A DNA stretch of 64,000 bases from positions 806,001-870,000 of the forward strand of contig NZ_CP088252.1 of the NCBI RefSeq assembly GCF_021117385.1, given 5' to 3'. Source of the stretch: Frateuria soli (GTDB taxonomy: Bacteria > Pseudomonadota > Gammaproteobacteria > Xanthomonadales > Rhodanobacteraceae). Both the position numbers and the translations under genes were made by a program. The notes under the pieces are model-generated. The model was not told where the DNA came from. It was given only the letters and a program-made list of their open reading frames with translations, and ran no database searches. How positions within the stretch are numbered: position 1 is the first letter of the stretch; each line of letters begins with the position of its first letter. Positions 15,708 to 24,921 of the stretch are shown here, in pieces.

Positions 15708-17432
15708 TCAATCCTTGGTCACACGGTCGATCTCGGCCAGGCTGGTCACGCCCGCCTTGACCTTGAGCAGCGCCGATGCGCGCAGATCGTTGACGCCGAT
15801 GCTGCGGGCGACCTCTCCGATCTGCATCGCGTTCCCGCCCTGCAGCACGATCTTCTGGATGTCCTCGGTCATCGGCATGACCTGGTAGAGGCCCACGCGA
15901 CCCTTGTAGCCCTCGTTGCAGTGGTCGCAGCCCACTGCCTCGTAAAGGGTAAGGCCGGCATCAATGTCTTCCTGGCTGAAGCCGGCGGCCAGCAGCACGT
16001 GCGGCGGCAGGTTCTGCGGCTTCTTGCAGTCGTGCAGGCGGCGGGCCAGGCGCTGGGCGATCACCAGCGTCACCGACGAGGTGATGGAGTAGGGCGGGAT
16101 GCCCATGTTCATCAGGCGCGCGATCGTCTGCGGCGCGTCGTTGGTGTGCAGGGTGGAGAGCACCATGTGGCCGGTCTGCGCCGCCTTGATCGCGATCTCG
16201 GCGGTTTCCAGGTCGCGGATTTCGCCGACCATGATCACGTCCGGATCCTGGCGCAGGAACGAGCGCAGCGCTGCGGCGAAGGTCATGCCGCGCTTGACGT
16301 TCTGCTGGACCTGGTTGATGCCCTCGACACGGATTTCGACCGGGTCTTCCACGGTCGAAATATTTCGCTCGGGGGTGTTGAGGATATTGAGCGCGGTATA
16401 CAGCGACACCGTCTTGCCCGAACCGGTCGGACCGGTCACCAGCACCATGCCGTAGGGCTTGTGGATGGCGTCCAGATAGAGCTTCTTCTGGTTCTCCTCG
16501 TAGCCGAGCTTGTCGATGCCCAGCTTGGCCGAGGAGCTGTCCAGGATACGCAGCACGATCTTCTCGCCGAACAGCGTGGGCAGGGTGCTCACGCGGAAGT
16601 CCATCGAGCGGCTCTTGGACAGGTTCAGCTTGATGCGCCCGTCCTGCGGCACGCGGCGCTCGGCGATGTCCAGGCCGGCCATCACCTTCAGGCGCGAGGA
16701 GATGCGGCTGGCCATCTTCATCGGCGGATTGGCCACCGGCCGGAGCATGCCATCCATGCGCAGGCGCACGCGGAAGTTGGTCTCGAACGGCTCGAAGTGG
16801 ATGTCCGAGGCACCGCGGCGGATCGCATCGACCAGGATCTTGTTGACGAACTTCACCACCGGCGCATCGTCGCCGCCGGTGGCGTCATGACCGGTACTGT
16901 CGGCGGCATCCTCGTCACCCGCTTCCAGCGACAGCTCGTCGAACTCGTCGCTGCCCATCTCGGGCATCGTTGCGTTCACCGCGGCGAGGGCCCCGTCGAT
17001 GGCGCGCGACAACTGGCCGCGCTCGACCAGGATCGGCTCGACCATGCAGTTGGAGTGGAACTTGATCTCGTCCAGCGCGTGCGACTGCATCGGGTCGGCG
17101 ATGCCCACGAACAGGCGCTTGCCGCGCTTGAACAGCGGCAATGCCTGGTGCTTGGTCATCAGCGCTTCGCTGATCAGGTTCACCGGCATGGACGAGGATG
17201 CGATCGCGCTCACATCCATCATGGGCATGCCGAATTCGGCCGAGGCCACCTGGGTGAGCCGGGCGCTCTCGACCAGCCCGTGGTCGAGCAGCCAGGCCGC
17301 CAGCGAGGCTTTCTTCTCGGTCGAATCGGCGACCGCCTTGCGGACATCCGCCTCCGGCAGCACGCCCTCGGACACCAGGCGACGCGCCATGCCGGTCAGG
17401 CCCGCGAGCGACGGTTGCAATTGGGATGACAT
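15708..17432 (-). CDS. pilB: Type IV pilus assembly ATPase
   Basis: The 574-residue cytoplasmic hexameric motor powers pilus extension. The N-terminal MshEN-like region (about residues 1-160) is followed by a linker rich in Asp and Glu. The ATPase core has Walker A GPTGSGKT, the Asp box STVEDPVEI, Walker B DPDVIMVGEIRD and the His box HMVLSTLHTNDAP. Two CxxC pairs (DCKKPQ and CDHCNEG region) form the zinc site typical of PilB. N-terminal domains of this kind can bind c-di-GMP in other proteins; whether this one does is not visible. It is separated from pilC by a REP and from the pilins by the glycan cluster. Confidence 0.96.
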   Translation of the reverse strand: MSSQLQPSLAGLTGMARRLVSEGVLPEADVRKAVADSTEKKASLAAWLLDHGLVESARLTQVASAEFGMPMMDVSAIASSSMPVNLISEALMTKHQALPLFKRGKRLFVGIADPMQSHALDEIKFHSNCMVEPILVERGQLSRAIDGALAAVNATMPEMGSDEFDELSLEAGDEDAADSTGHDATGGDDAPVVKFVNKILVDAIRRGASDIHFEPFETNFRVRLRMDGMLRPVANPPMKMASRISSRLKVMAGLDIAERRVPQDGRIKLNLSKSRSMDFRVSTLPTLFGEKIVLRILDSSSAKLGIDKLGYEENQKKLYLDAIHKPYGMVLVTGPTGSGKTVSLYTALNILNTPERNISTVEDPVEIRVEGINQVQQNVKRGMTFAAALRSFLRQDPDVIMVGEIRDLETAEIAIKAAQTGHMVLSTLHTNDAPQTIARLMNMGIPPYSITSSVTLVIAQRLARRLHDCKKPQNLPPHVLLAAGFSQEDIDAGLTLYEAVGCDHCNEGYKGRVGLYQVMPMTEDIQKIVLQGGNAMQIGEVARSIGVNDLRASALLKVKAGVTSLAEIDRVTKD

Positions 17433-17727
17433 GATAGATTCCGGCCTTAAGCCCCCTTATTGACAGGAAATTTACCCCAGAAATGCGGCGCGGTCATCTG
17501 GCGGCGAAGGGGCGCCTACGGCAACTCCAAAAGCCGCCACGCGTGTCACGGAAACGCGGGGGGCCGACCCTTCCGGTTCCTCGACGGCAGGCTCTGCCGG
17601 GGGTGGGTGAGCAGCGGGGCGCGCCATGAAGTGTGCCGCCCGGCACACACGCGGGTCGGGCTTCGGCGGTGATCGCCTTCCCCGTGATGGGCCGCGTTAT
17701 GATCGCCCGATACCCGGGGGAACCGAT

Positions 17728-18582
17728 TTGAAACGCCTGAGCATCATCTTGCCCGCGAAAAACGAAGCGGCGGCGCTTGCCCGTCTGCTGCCGGCGCTGC
17801 GTACCGCGCAGCCGGACGCGGAGATCATCGTGGTCGACGACGGCTCGACGGACGACACGCGGGCCATCTGCGCCGCCAACGCGGTCGACTGCCTTTCCTC
17901 GCCCTACTCGATGGGCAACGGTGCGGCGATCAAGCGCGGCGCACGGGCGGCCCAGGGCGAATGGCTGGTCTTCATGGACGGCGACGGCCAGCACGACCCG
18001 GCCGACATCGACCGCCTGCTGGCCAAACTGCAGGAGGGCTACGACATGGCCATCGGCGCGCGCGACTGGAGCAGCCAGGCCGGCGTGGGCCGGGGGCTGG
18101 CCAATACTCTCTACAACTGGCTGGCCACGCGCATGACCGGCCATCCGGTACTCGACCTCACCTCCGGCTTCCGCGCGGTGCGCGCGGAGAAATTCCGCGA
18201 GTTCCTGTACCTGCTGCCCAACGGCTTTTCCTACCCCACCACCAGCACCATGGCCTTCTTCCGCAGCGCCTACCCGGTCGCCTACGTGCCGATCCAGGCG
18301 GCCCAGCGTGTGGGCAAGAGCCACATCCGGCCACTGCGCGACGGCCTCAGGTTCCTGCTGATCATCTTCAAGATCGCGACGTTGTACTCGCCGCTGAAAC
18401 TGTTCGCGCCGGCGAGCGTGGTGTTTTTTCTGCTGGGGTGCGTGAACTATCTATGGACGTATCTGCACTTCGGGCGACTGACAAATGGCAGCACGCTTTT
18501 GTGGAGTGCGGCGGTGATCGTGTTCCTGATCGGTTTGGTTTCAGAACAGATCACGACGTTGACGTATCGGCAGAATGATTGA
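17728..18582 (+). CDS. Family 2 glycosyltransferase with two membrane helices, GtrB/DPM1-like
   Basis: The 284-residue protein starts KRLSIILPAKNEAAALARLL, with nucleotide-sugar motif VVDDGSTDDT and metal site FMDGDGQHDPADI. Two helices near the C-terminus (LKLFAPASVVFFLLGCVNYL and a second at 255-275) anchor it to the inner membrane, as in enzymes that load a sugar onto polyprenyl phosphate. The TTG at 17728 is chosen because GGGGGA precedes it and homology starts exactly there. It is the first gene of the plus-strand cluster; the next gene overlaps it by 8 bases. Sugar and acceptor are unknown. Confidence 0.85.
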   Translation: MKRLSIILPAKNEAAALARLLPALRTAQPDAEIIVVDDGSTDDTRAICAANAVDCLSSPYSMGNGAAIKRGARAAQGEWLVFMDGDGQHDPADIDRLLAKLQEGYDMAIGARDWSSQAGVGRGLANTLYNWLATRMTGHPVLDLTSGFRAVRAEKFREFLYLLPNGFSYPTTSTMAFFRSAYPVAYVPIQAAQRVGKSHIRPLRDGLRFLLIIFKIATLYSPLKLFAPASVVFFLLGCVNYLWTYLHFGRLTNGSTLLWSAAVIVFLIGLVSEQITTLTYRQND

Positions 18583-19717
18583 CCAACGGCGCAAGCGCAT
18601 CTTGCTGGTGACGCGCAACCTGCCCCCGCTTGTCGGCGGCATGGAGCGGCTCAATTGGCACATGGCCGAAGAACTGGCAAAGGTGGCCGAGGTGCGTGTC
18701 GTGGCGCCGGCCGGCAGCACCGCGCCCGAGAGCGTCGGGTTGCGCGAAGTCCCGTTGCGCCCCCTCGGCCGCTTCTTGTTCGCCGCACAACGCGGTGCAT
18801 TGCGCGAGGCGCGCTCGTGGAAACCTGATGTGGTGCTTGCGGGCAGCGGACTCACTGCGTTGCCGGCGCTGCTTGCCGCACGTGCTGTAGGTGCGAGCGC
18901 GGCTGCCTATGTGCATGGTCTTGATCTCACGGCCGGCCATCCGCTCTATCGAGCGCTGTGGTATCCAGCTTTGCGCCGTATGGATCGTATCGTCGCCAAC
19001 AGCGCTCCGACCGCGGCACTCGCGCAATCCATCGGCATCGTTCCGGAGCGCATCGGTATCGTGCACCCAGGAGTCAGACTGCCTACTACGCTACCAGACG
19101 AACAGGCGATCGGCGCCTTCCGCCGCGAGCACGCGCTCGGCAACCGAACGGTGCTGCTTTCGGTCGGCCGCCTGAGCGAGCGCAAGGGACTGCGAGAATT
19201 TATCGAACGTGCATTGCCGCGTATCGTCGCCGCCGAGCCGGATGTATTGCTGCTAGTGGTCGGCGACGTGCCGAAGAATGCATTGCTTGCGGGCAGCCAG
19301 TCGCCGGAAAGCATTCGTGCGACCGCGCGACACGCAGGCGTGGAAGGCAACGTGCGCCTGCTTGGGTTGCTGAACGAAGCTGATCTTGAACTCGCTTATA
19401 GCTCCGCGGACGTGCACGTCTTCCCGATACGCCAGCTTGCCAACGATCCGGAAGGATTTGGGATGGTCGCCGTCGAAGCTGCTGCACATGGGCTGCCAAC
19501 GGTGGCGTTCGCGGTAGGGGGAGTGGTGGATGCGGTCGAGGATGGCACCAGTGGTTGTCTGGTTATGTCGGGAGACTACGTGGCCTTGGCCGAAGCCGTT
19601 ACCACCACGTTGACACGCCGCGACGATTTGCGGGCGTCGTGTCTCGATTTTGCACGCCGATTTACGTGGCCCGAAATCGGCGCACAGCTCGGTCGGCAAA
19701 TTTGTTCCTGCCAGTGA
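18575..19717 (+). CDS. Family 4 glycosyltransferase
   Basis: The 380-residue GT-B enzyme has the N-terminal acceptor domain start RILLVTRNLPPLVGGMERLN, including the glycine pair seen in GT4 enzymes. The C-terminal nucleotide-sugar domain holds LLSVGRLSERKGLREFIERA and the EX7E-type region DPEGFGMVAVEAAAHGLPTV. It is cytoplasmic or membrane-associated and adds one sugar to a growing lipid-linked chain. It overlaps the preceding glycosyltransferase gene. Base composition drops within this stretch compared with the pil genes. The exact linkage cannot be told. Confidence 0.88.
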   Translation: MIDQRRKRILLVTRNLPPLVGGMERLNWHMAEELAKVAEVRVVAPAGSTAPESVGLREVPLRPLGRFLFAAQRGALREARSWKPDVVLAGSGLTALPALLAARAVGASAAAYVHGLDLTAGHPLYRALWYPALRRMDRIVANSAPTAALAQSIGIVPERIGIVHPGVRLPTTLPDEQAIGAFRREHALGNRTVLLSVGRLSERKGLREFIERALPRIVAAEPDVLLLVVGDVPKNALLAGSQSPESIRATARHAGVEGNVRLLGLLNEADLELAYSSADVHVFPIRQLANDPEGFGMVAVEAAAHGLPTVAFAVGGVVDAVEDGTSGCLVMSGDYVALAEAVTTTLTRRDDLRASCLDFARRFTWPEIGAQLGRQICSCQ

Positions 19718-19889
19718 TCTCGGGTGCAATGAGCGACTTGCTTGGGCTCTCGGTGACCTTCGGCGTTGAAGGCCCATGCACGCTAGGGCGGAAGATCGTC
19801 GCTCGATCGCCGGACTCAACGTGCAACTGGTATCCGCCGTTCGACTCAGTAATGATCGGTCGGTTGCGCCATCGCGGGGAATGGACCGA

Positions 19890-20810
19890 ATGACTGGTAC
19901 TGCATCACTGGCAACGGTCACCGTGACTTATCGTCCGGAACTGGTGATTCTGCGCAAGCAACTCGACCAATTGCCGCGAGACGCATTGCGCATCGTAGTC
20001 GATAATGCGTCGCCCGAGCCCCTGCGTGTCTGTCTACGCACGCTCGTGGCTGAAGAAGGCGCGGTTCTGATCGAGAATGACGCAAACCTCGGTCTTGCCG
20101 CGGCGACTAACATCGGCGTCGCGCATGCCTTGCGTGCGGGCGTCCAGCGCGTGTTATTCCTTGATCAAGACACCGAGCCAGGCGTCACGGGGGTCGCCGA
20201 TCTGTGCGCTGCGCACGACCGGCTCCATACATCGGATCCTCGGCCATCGTGCATTGGGCCGCGGTTGATCGACTTTACGACCGGCCTGGATCACGGCTTC
20301 CATCAGCAGCGCGGCTGGCGTTGGGTCCGTGTGTGGCCTCCTCGCGGCGCTCCTCCAGTGCCTTGCGTGAACCTGAATGGAAGCGGAACCCTTGTTCCAA
20401 GCGCGATCCTGGTCGCGCTGGGGGGGCTGGAGGACGACCTTTTCATCGATCACGTTGATACCGAATGGGCCTTTCGCGTGCTGGCGGCTGGCTTCGGCCT
20501 GTACGGTGCGCCCGACGTCGCCTTCGGGCATCGTATGGGCGAGAAAACCTGGCGATTCTGGTGGTGGGGATGGCGCGTGTGGCCGTATCGTTCGCCATTA
20601 CGCCACCGTTATTTATTTCGGAACGCGGTGCGTCTGATGCATCGCCCCTATGTTCCTAGGGTCTTCAAGACATGGGCGGTAGTGAAGCTGCTGGTGACGT
20701 TCTGTGTGCACGCTCTGTTCGACTCGGCGCGTGCGCAGCAGACCAGAGCGATGTTGCAGGGCGTAGCGGATGGCTGGCGAGCAGAGCGCACGGGAAAATC
20801 AAGTGACTGA
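19890..20810 (+). CDS. Family 2 glycosyltransferase, rhamnosyltransferase-like
   Basis: The 306-residue protein has the GT-A pattern LATVTVTYRPELVILRKQLD, IVVDNASPE, NLGLAAATNIGVAHAL and LFLDQDTEPG, the layout of WbbL/RfbN-type rhamnosyltransferases. Further on are LNGSGTLVPSAILVALGGLE and FIDHVDTEWAFRV, the acceptor-side motif of this group. The ATG at 19890 is taken because GGGGA (19876-19880) lies at a proper distance; the ATG at 19881 is too close to it. The 172-bp gap before it is the widest inside the cluster and may hold a promoter, but none is convincing. Confidence 0.85.
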   Translation: MTGTASLATVTVTYRPELVILRKQLDQLPRDALRIVVDNASPEPLRVCLRTLVAEEGAVLIENDANLGLAAATNIGVAHALRAGVQRVLFLDQDTEPGVTGVADLCAAHDRLHTSDPRPSCIGPRLIDFTTGLDHGFHQQRGWRWVRVWPPRGAPPVPCVNLNGSGTLVPSAILVALGGLEDDLFIDHVDTEWAFRVLAAGFGLYGAPDVAFGHRMGEKTWRFWWWGWRVWPYRSPLRHRYLFRNAVRLMHRPYVPRVFKTWAVVKLLVTFCVHALFDSARAQQTRAMLQGVADGWRAERTGKSSD

Positions 20811-21918
20811 CGAGACTATCTACGTAACACGACCGTTCTTGCCGCCGCTCGATGAGCTGTTGCCTTCGCTAGAGCGCATCTGGTCCACGCGCGAACTCAC
20901 GAACGGGGCAGCATTTCATCGCGAATTTGAGGAGGCGTTGGCGAAATACCTGCGCGTGCCGTACGTGTCACTTTTCACCAACGCGACCGTTGCGCTGGTG
21001 ACGGCACTGCAGTGCCTCCGTATCACCGGCGAGGTGATCACCACTCCGTACTCGTTCGTCGCCACCGGACACTCGTTGCTGTGGAACGGCATCGAGCCGG
21101 TGTTCGCCGACATCGATCCGCACACGCTGACACTCGATCCTGCGCGTGTCGAAGCGGCCATCACGCCCCGCACGACTGCGATCATGCCAGTGCACGTCTA
21201 CGGCCGCCCGGCCGATACCGTTGGCCTGCAGCGGATCGCCGATACTTATGGGCTACGTATTATCTATGATGCGGCCCACGGTTTCGGCGCGAAATACGAC
21301 GGCCGTTCCCTAGCGGATTACGGTGATCTCTCCGTGTTGAGTTTCCACGCTACCAAGGTATTCAACACCTTCGAGGGGGGCGCGATCATCTCGCGTGATG
21401 CGCAGACGAAACAGCGCATTGACTACTTGAAGAATTTTGGTTTCGCCGGCGAGACGACCGTGGTCGCGTCGGGCATCAACGGCAAAATGAGCGAATTTCA
21501 AGCGGCGCTGGGCCTATTGCAGTTGCGGTACATCGATGAGTGCATACGTCGACGCAGCGAAGTTGCAAAGCGTTACGACGTTGCATTTGCCGACGTGGCA
21601 GGCATCAAGGTGCTCGGCGCACTCAATCGCTACGTTCCTAATTTTAGTTACTACCCAATCTTCGTTGGCCGCGATTATCCGATCGAGCGCGACGCACTCT
21701 ACGAGAAGTTAAGCGAAACGGGCATCCACGGCCGCCGTTATTTCTATCCGCTAATCAGCGATTTCCCCATGTATCGTGGCCGTCCTTCCGCGGCGAAGGC
21801 GGGCCTGCCGGTCGCGCATCAGGTCGCCGACTCCGTGATCTGCCTGCCGATCTATCCCGAGCTGTCCGAAGCTGACCAGAGTCGCGTCATCAATTGCGTG
21901 AGGCGTGCGGGCGCATGA
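20803..21918 (+). CDS. PLP-dependent sugar aminotransferase (DegT/DnrJ/EryC1 family)
   Basis: The 371-residue protein has the fold signature FTNATVALVTALQCL, VITTPYSFVATGHSLLWNGI, the Asp of IIYDAAHGFG and the PLP lysine in LSFHATKVFNTFEGGAI. The SFHATK(V/F)FNT version is typical of aminotransferases that make 3-amino-3,6-dideoxy-hexoses (FdtB, QdtB, VioA relatives). It therefore probably makes a nucleotide-activated amino-deoxy sugar for the glycan of this cluster. The GTG at 20803 overlaps the stop of the previous gene and follows GGGAAA. No dTDP-glucose synthesis genes (rmlA, rmlB) are in the window, so precursors must come from elsewhere. Confidence 0.9.
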   Translation: MTDETIYVTRPFLPPLDELLPSLERIWSTRELTNGAAFHREFEEALAKYLRVPYVSLFTNATVALVTALQCLRITGEVITTPYSFVATGHSLLWNGIEPVFADIDPHTLTLDPARVEAAITPRTTAIMPVHVYGRPADTVGLQRIADTYGLRIIYDAAHGFGAKYDGRSLADYGDLSVLSFHATKVFNTFEGGAIISRDAQTKQRIDYLKNFGFAGETTVVASGINGKMSEFQAALGLLQLRYIDECIRRRSEVAKRYDVAFADVAGIKVLGALNRYVPNFSYYPIFVGRDYPIERDALYEKLSETGIHGRRYFYPLISDFPMYRGRPSAAKAGLPVAHQVADSVICLPIYPELSEADQSRVINCVRRAGA

Positions 21919-22487
21919 GCTCGCATCTGACTCGCGACGAACTGCGCGAAGCAGGTTTTTTGCGCTTTGGCGATGACGTGCGGGTTTCGCGCAAGGCATC
22001 CTTTTATGGTGCGGAACGCATCCTCCTGGGCAGCCACGTTCGCATCGACGACTTCTGCGTGCTCAGCGCAGGCGAGGGCGGTATCGAAATTGGAGATCGT
22101 ATCCACATTGCCGTGTATTCCAGTTTGATTGGCTGCGGACGGATCCGGATACACGATTTCGCGAACATCTCGTCGCGCGTGTCGATTTACTCGAGCAATG
22201 ACGATTACTCGGGCGAGACGATGACGAACCCAATGGTGCCGCAGCCCTACACGGCCGTCCGGCATGCCGACGTCTCCATCGGGCGCCATGTGATCATCGG
22301 CAGCGGCAGCGTGGTCCTTCCTGGTGTCGAAATTGGCGAAGGTGTCGCGATCGGCGCGTTGTCGCTCGTGCGCTCTTCCTGTGAGCCGTTCGGTATCTAT
22401 GCAGGCACGCCGGCGAGGCGCATCGGCGAGCGCAGGCGCACTTTGCTCGAACTCGAGCGCAAGTTGGCCGGTGAAGAAGGCACGTGA
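21915..22487 (+). CDS. Left-handed beta-helix (hexapeptide) acyltransferase
   Basis: The 190-residue protein is built of hexapeptide turns (ILLGSHVRIDDFCVLSA, IEIGDRIHIAVYSSLIG, VSIGRHVIIGSGSVVLPG, VEIGEGVAIGALSLV) ending in the GIYAGTPARRIGER cap of the WbbJ/maltose acetyltransferase group. It probably acetylates or otherwise acylates the amino sugar made by the aminotransferase just upstream, with which it overlaps (ATGA). The substrate is inferred only from position. Such proteins act as cytoplasmic trimers. Confidence 0.87.
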   Translation: MSSHLTRDELREAGFLRFGDDVRVSRKASFYGAERILLGSHVRIDDFCVLSAGEGGIEIGDRIHIAVYSSLIGCGRIRIHDFANISSRVSIYSSNDDYSGETMTNPMVPQPYTAVRHADVSIGRHVIIGSGSVVLPGVEIGEGVAIGALSLVRSSCEPFGIYAGTPARRIGERRRTLLELERKLAGEEGT

Positions 22488-23983
22488 TCGGGCGGACGCG
22501 CCTGCGCGACAACCTAGTCGCGAATCTCGCGGGCACGGCAGTAGCCGCGGCGGCGGCCGTGCTCTCGGCGCCACTGATCTATCGCTGGATGGGGCCGGGC
22601 GCGTATGGGCTGGTCGGTGTGTACGTGTTGCTGCAGACGCTGATGCCGCTGTTCGACGCTGGCATCACGGCGGGGCTCGCCCGTGCGGTTGCGTGGCATC
22701 GCGAGCGCTCATTGGGAGAGGTGCGCACGTTGGTGCAGGCGGCAGTCCGCCCGGTGGTCGGGATGGCGGCGCTATTTGCCCTTATCGCGGCGTTCGGCGC
22801 CGGCCCCGCAGCCCAGCACTGGGTGGGCGATTCCGCCATGCCGTTCGAAACCGTGCGCCTCGCGTTCTGGTGGATGGTAGGCGCGCTGGCTATTCGCTTG
22901 GTGGCCGGACTTGGGCGCGCCTCCCTAATGGCGCTTGAATTGCAGCCGCGCGCTAATGCGGTGCAAGCGGCCGCTGCCGTAACGCGTACGTTCGGCGCAT
23001 TGGCATTCGCTATGGTGACGGGCACCGGGGTCGCAGGCTTTTTTTTTCTGCAGGTGCCGATTTCCATCGCGGAGTACGTCGCGTACCACTCAGCGTTGCG
23101 CCGTGTGCTGACGGCCGAACCAATCCCGGTGACGCGTATAGAGCTTTCGCGCCACGTGCGTTTCGCCTTCGGTATCGCTGGGTTATCGGCCATGTGGTTG
23201 CTCACCTCCCAGGTCGACAAGGCGTTGCTTGCCGAAAGCCTTGCGATGCGCGGTTATGGTGCGTATTCGCTCGGGGTGCACGTCGCCTCCGTGACCCTCC
23301 TTGCGGTGGGGGCCATTCATGGCGCGGTGCTGCCGCGCATGACGCGCCATGTCGCGGGACAAGAAGAGGCCAAACTCAGCGCGTTGTACGGCATCGCGAC
23401 GACGTTGACGGTGGCGACGGCTTGCTCGGTCGTCGTCGCGATCGCGATCGGCGCAAGGATGTTGGTGCCATCATTGCAGGTCTCGGTCGACGGTATCGAC
23501 CCTATGAGGATCGCCTGGCTGTACGGCATCGGCAATGCGGGCGCCGCGTTGCTGGCCATAGCCTACCAGCTGCAGAACGCACGAGGGGTAATACGCATGC
23601 ATGCAGCCGGCACGGCGTTGCAGATGCTCGTGCAGGTGCCGCTCGTCGCGTGGTCGGCAACCGGTGGCGATGCAGTCCGCACCGCGGTCACGTTCGCTTG
23701 GGTCAACTGGGCATTTGCGCTCGTTTGGCTGCCGTTCGTACATGCGCGTTTTCTACCTTGCGGACATTGGCGCTGGATGTCGCGCCATCTATTGCCGACG
23801 CTGATTGCGGGTCTTATCGTCGGTGCCGCGGCGATTTACCTCGCTCGTGCGCTGCCGGGTGGTTGGGTGTGGGGCATCCTTGCGCTCGCATTCGGCACGG
23901 GTGTGACCTTCGCTGCAGCCGTTGCGATGGATCCAGATGCTCGGGAAGTGGTGAAGACGTGGGTAGGCGAACATGCAGGTTGA
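22484..23983 (+). CDS. Wzx-like polysaccharide flippase (MOP superfamily)
   Basis: The 499-residue protein is almost wholly hydrophobic, with about 12-14 helices. It starts with an amphipathic segment (RTRLRDNLVANLAG) and YRWMGPGAYGLVGVYVLLQT, the O-antigen/teichoic acid exporter pattern. It should flip an undecaprenyl-linked glycan from the cytoplasmic to the periplasmic face. It begins with GTG overlapping the previous stop (GTGA) and overlaps the next gene by 11 bases. No Wzy polymerase or WaaL ligase is recognisable in the cluster, which matters for the product. Confidence 0.88.
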   Translation: MIGRTRLRDNLVANLAGTAVAAAAAVLSAPLIYRWMGPGAYGLVGVYVLLQTLMPLFDAGITAGLARAVAWHRERSLGEVRTLVQAAVRPVVGMAALFALIAAFGAGPAAQHWVGDSAMPFETVRLAFWWMVGALAIRLVAGLGRASLMALELQPRANAVQAAAAVTRTFGALAFAMVTGTGVAGFFFLQVPISIAEYVAYHSALRRVLTAEPIPVTRIELSRHVRFAFGIAGLSAMWLLTSQVDKALLAESLAMRGYGAYSLGVHVASVTLLAVGAIHGAVLPRMTRHVAGQEEAKLSALYGIATTLTVATACSVVVAIAIGARMLVPSLQVSVDGIDPMRIAWLYGIGNAGAALLAIAYQLQNARGVIRMHAAGTALQMLVQVPLVAWSATGGDAVRTAVTFAWVNWAFALVWLPFVHARFLPCGHWRWMSRHLLPTLIAGLIVGAAAIYLARALPGGWVWGILALAFGTGVTFAAAVAMDPDAREVVKTWVGEHAG

Positions 23984-24911
23984 ATACGCACCCGCCGTCA
24001 GCGTCTGCGTGACGACCTTTCAGCATGCGCCTTTTATTCGCCGGTGCCTCGAATCGGTACTTGCGCAGGATTTCGCTGGGGAAATCGAAGTCCTCGTCGG
24101 CGATGACGGCTCCGCTGACGGCACGCGCGACATCATTATCGATGTAGCGTCACGCGACGCACGCGTAGTGCCGGTGTTCCATTCCAGAAACCTCGGTCCG
24201 ACTGGTAATCTGGAATCGCTGGTCGCGCGCGCGAAGGGCCTAGCAATCGCTCACCTCGACGGTGACGATGAATGGCGGCCAGGCAAGCTGCGCGCGCAGT
24301 GTGTCATATTGGAACGTTCGCCGAGCGTCGTTGCGGTTTATACAAACGCAGAGCTCGTTGCACATGACGATCGCCCGCTTGGAATCTTCAATTCGGGAGT
24401 TCCTTCTAGGATCGATCTCTCTGAGCTGCTTCGCCGGGGCAACTTCCTCAACCACAGTTCGCTCCTCTATCGCGCCGAAGTGCGCGATGCCGTGCTGGGG
24501 ATAGCCCCGCCTTGGATCGATTACCGCCTGCACGTACGCCTCGCCGCCCGCGGCGCGCTTGCTTATGTTGACCAGCTCCTCGTCGTGCACCGCTGGAGGA
24601 CGCCAGGTTCGATGATCAAGACAATGCCGCGTGCCGTGATCGATGGCCAGATCGACGCTTTCCGCGAAGCGCTCGACACGGGCGCGTCTGCTGAAGCCGT
24701 GCGCCGCGCGGCGGGGTGCGTTTGGGGAAAAGCCCTGGTCCAGGCGTTCATCGCGCGCGACTTCACTGATCTGCGTTACTTCACCGACAAAATCGGCGCG
24801 ATGCCGGACCTGCAGGCCGGCTTCCGCTGGCGCATCGCCCAGGCGGCGCTAGCGCCGTGGCGCGCCTTGCGCTCGGTGGTCTCGCGCAAGCGGGGCGTGT
24901 ATTTTCCATGA
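23973..24911 (+). CDS. Family 2 glycosyltransferase
   Basis: The 312-residue GT-A enzyme has VSVCVTTFQHAPFIRRCLES, LVGDDGSADGTRDII, RNLGPTGNLESLVARAKG and the metal-binding AHLDGDDEWRPGKL. The distal part holds NFLNHSSLLYRAEV, the acceptor-side region of GT2 enzymes. It has no membrane helix, so it probably works at the cytoplasmic face on the lipid-linked intermediate. The start overlaps the flippase gene. The sugar is unknown. Confidence 0.87.
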   Translation: MQVEYAPAVSVCVTTFQHAPFIRRCLESVLAQDFAGEIEVLVGDDGSADGTRDIIIDVASRDARVVPVFHSRNLGPTGNLESLVARAKGLAIAHLDGDDEWRPGKLRAQCVILERSPSVVAVYTNAELVAHDDRPLGIFNSGVPSRIDLSELLRRGNFLNHSSLLYRAEVRDAVLGIAPPWIDYRLHVRLAARGALAYVDQLLVVHRWRTPGSMIKTMPRAVIDGQIDAFREALDTGASAEAVRRAAGCVWGKALVQAFIARDFTDLRYFTDKIGAMPDLQAGFRWRIAQAALAPWRALRSVVSRKRGVYFP

Positions 24912-24921
24912 GGAGGACGCG

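Noticed and set aside
13101-17429. Plus-strand open frame of about 1440 codons
   Set aside because: It runs antisense to coaE, pilD, pilC and pilB, all clear genes. Its protein is His-, Arg- and Gln-rich without domains.
17460-17490. Sigma-70 promoter with a perfect TTGACA before the glycan cluster
   Set aside because: No acceptable -10 lies 16-18 bases downstream; the region after it is GC-rich.
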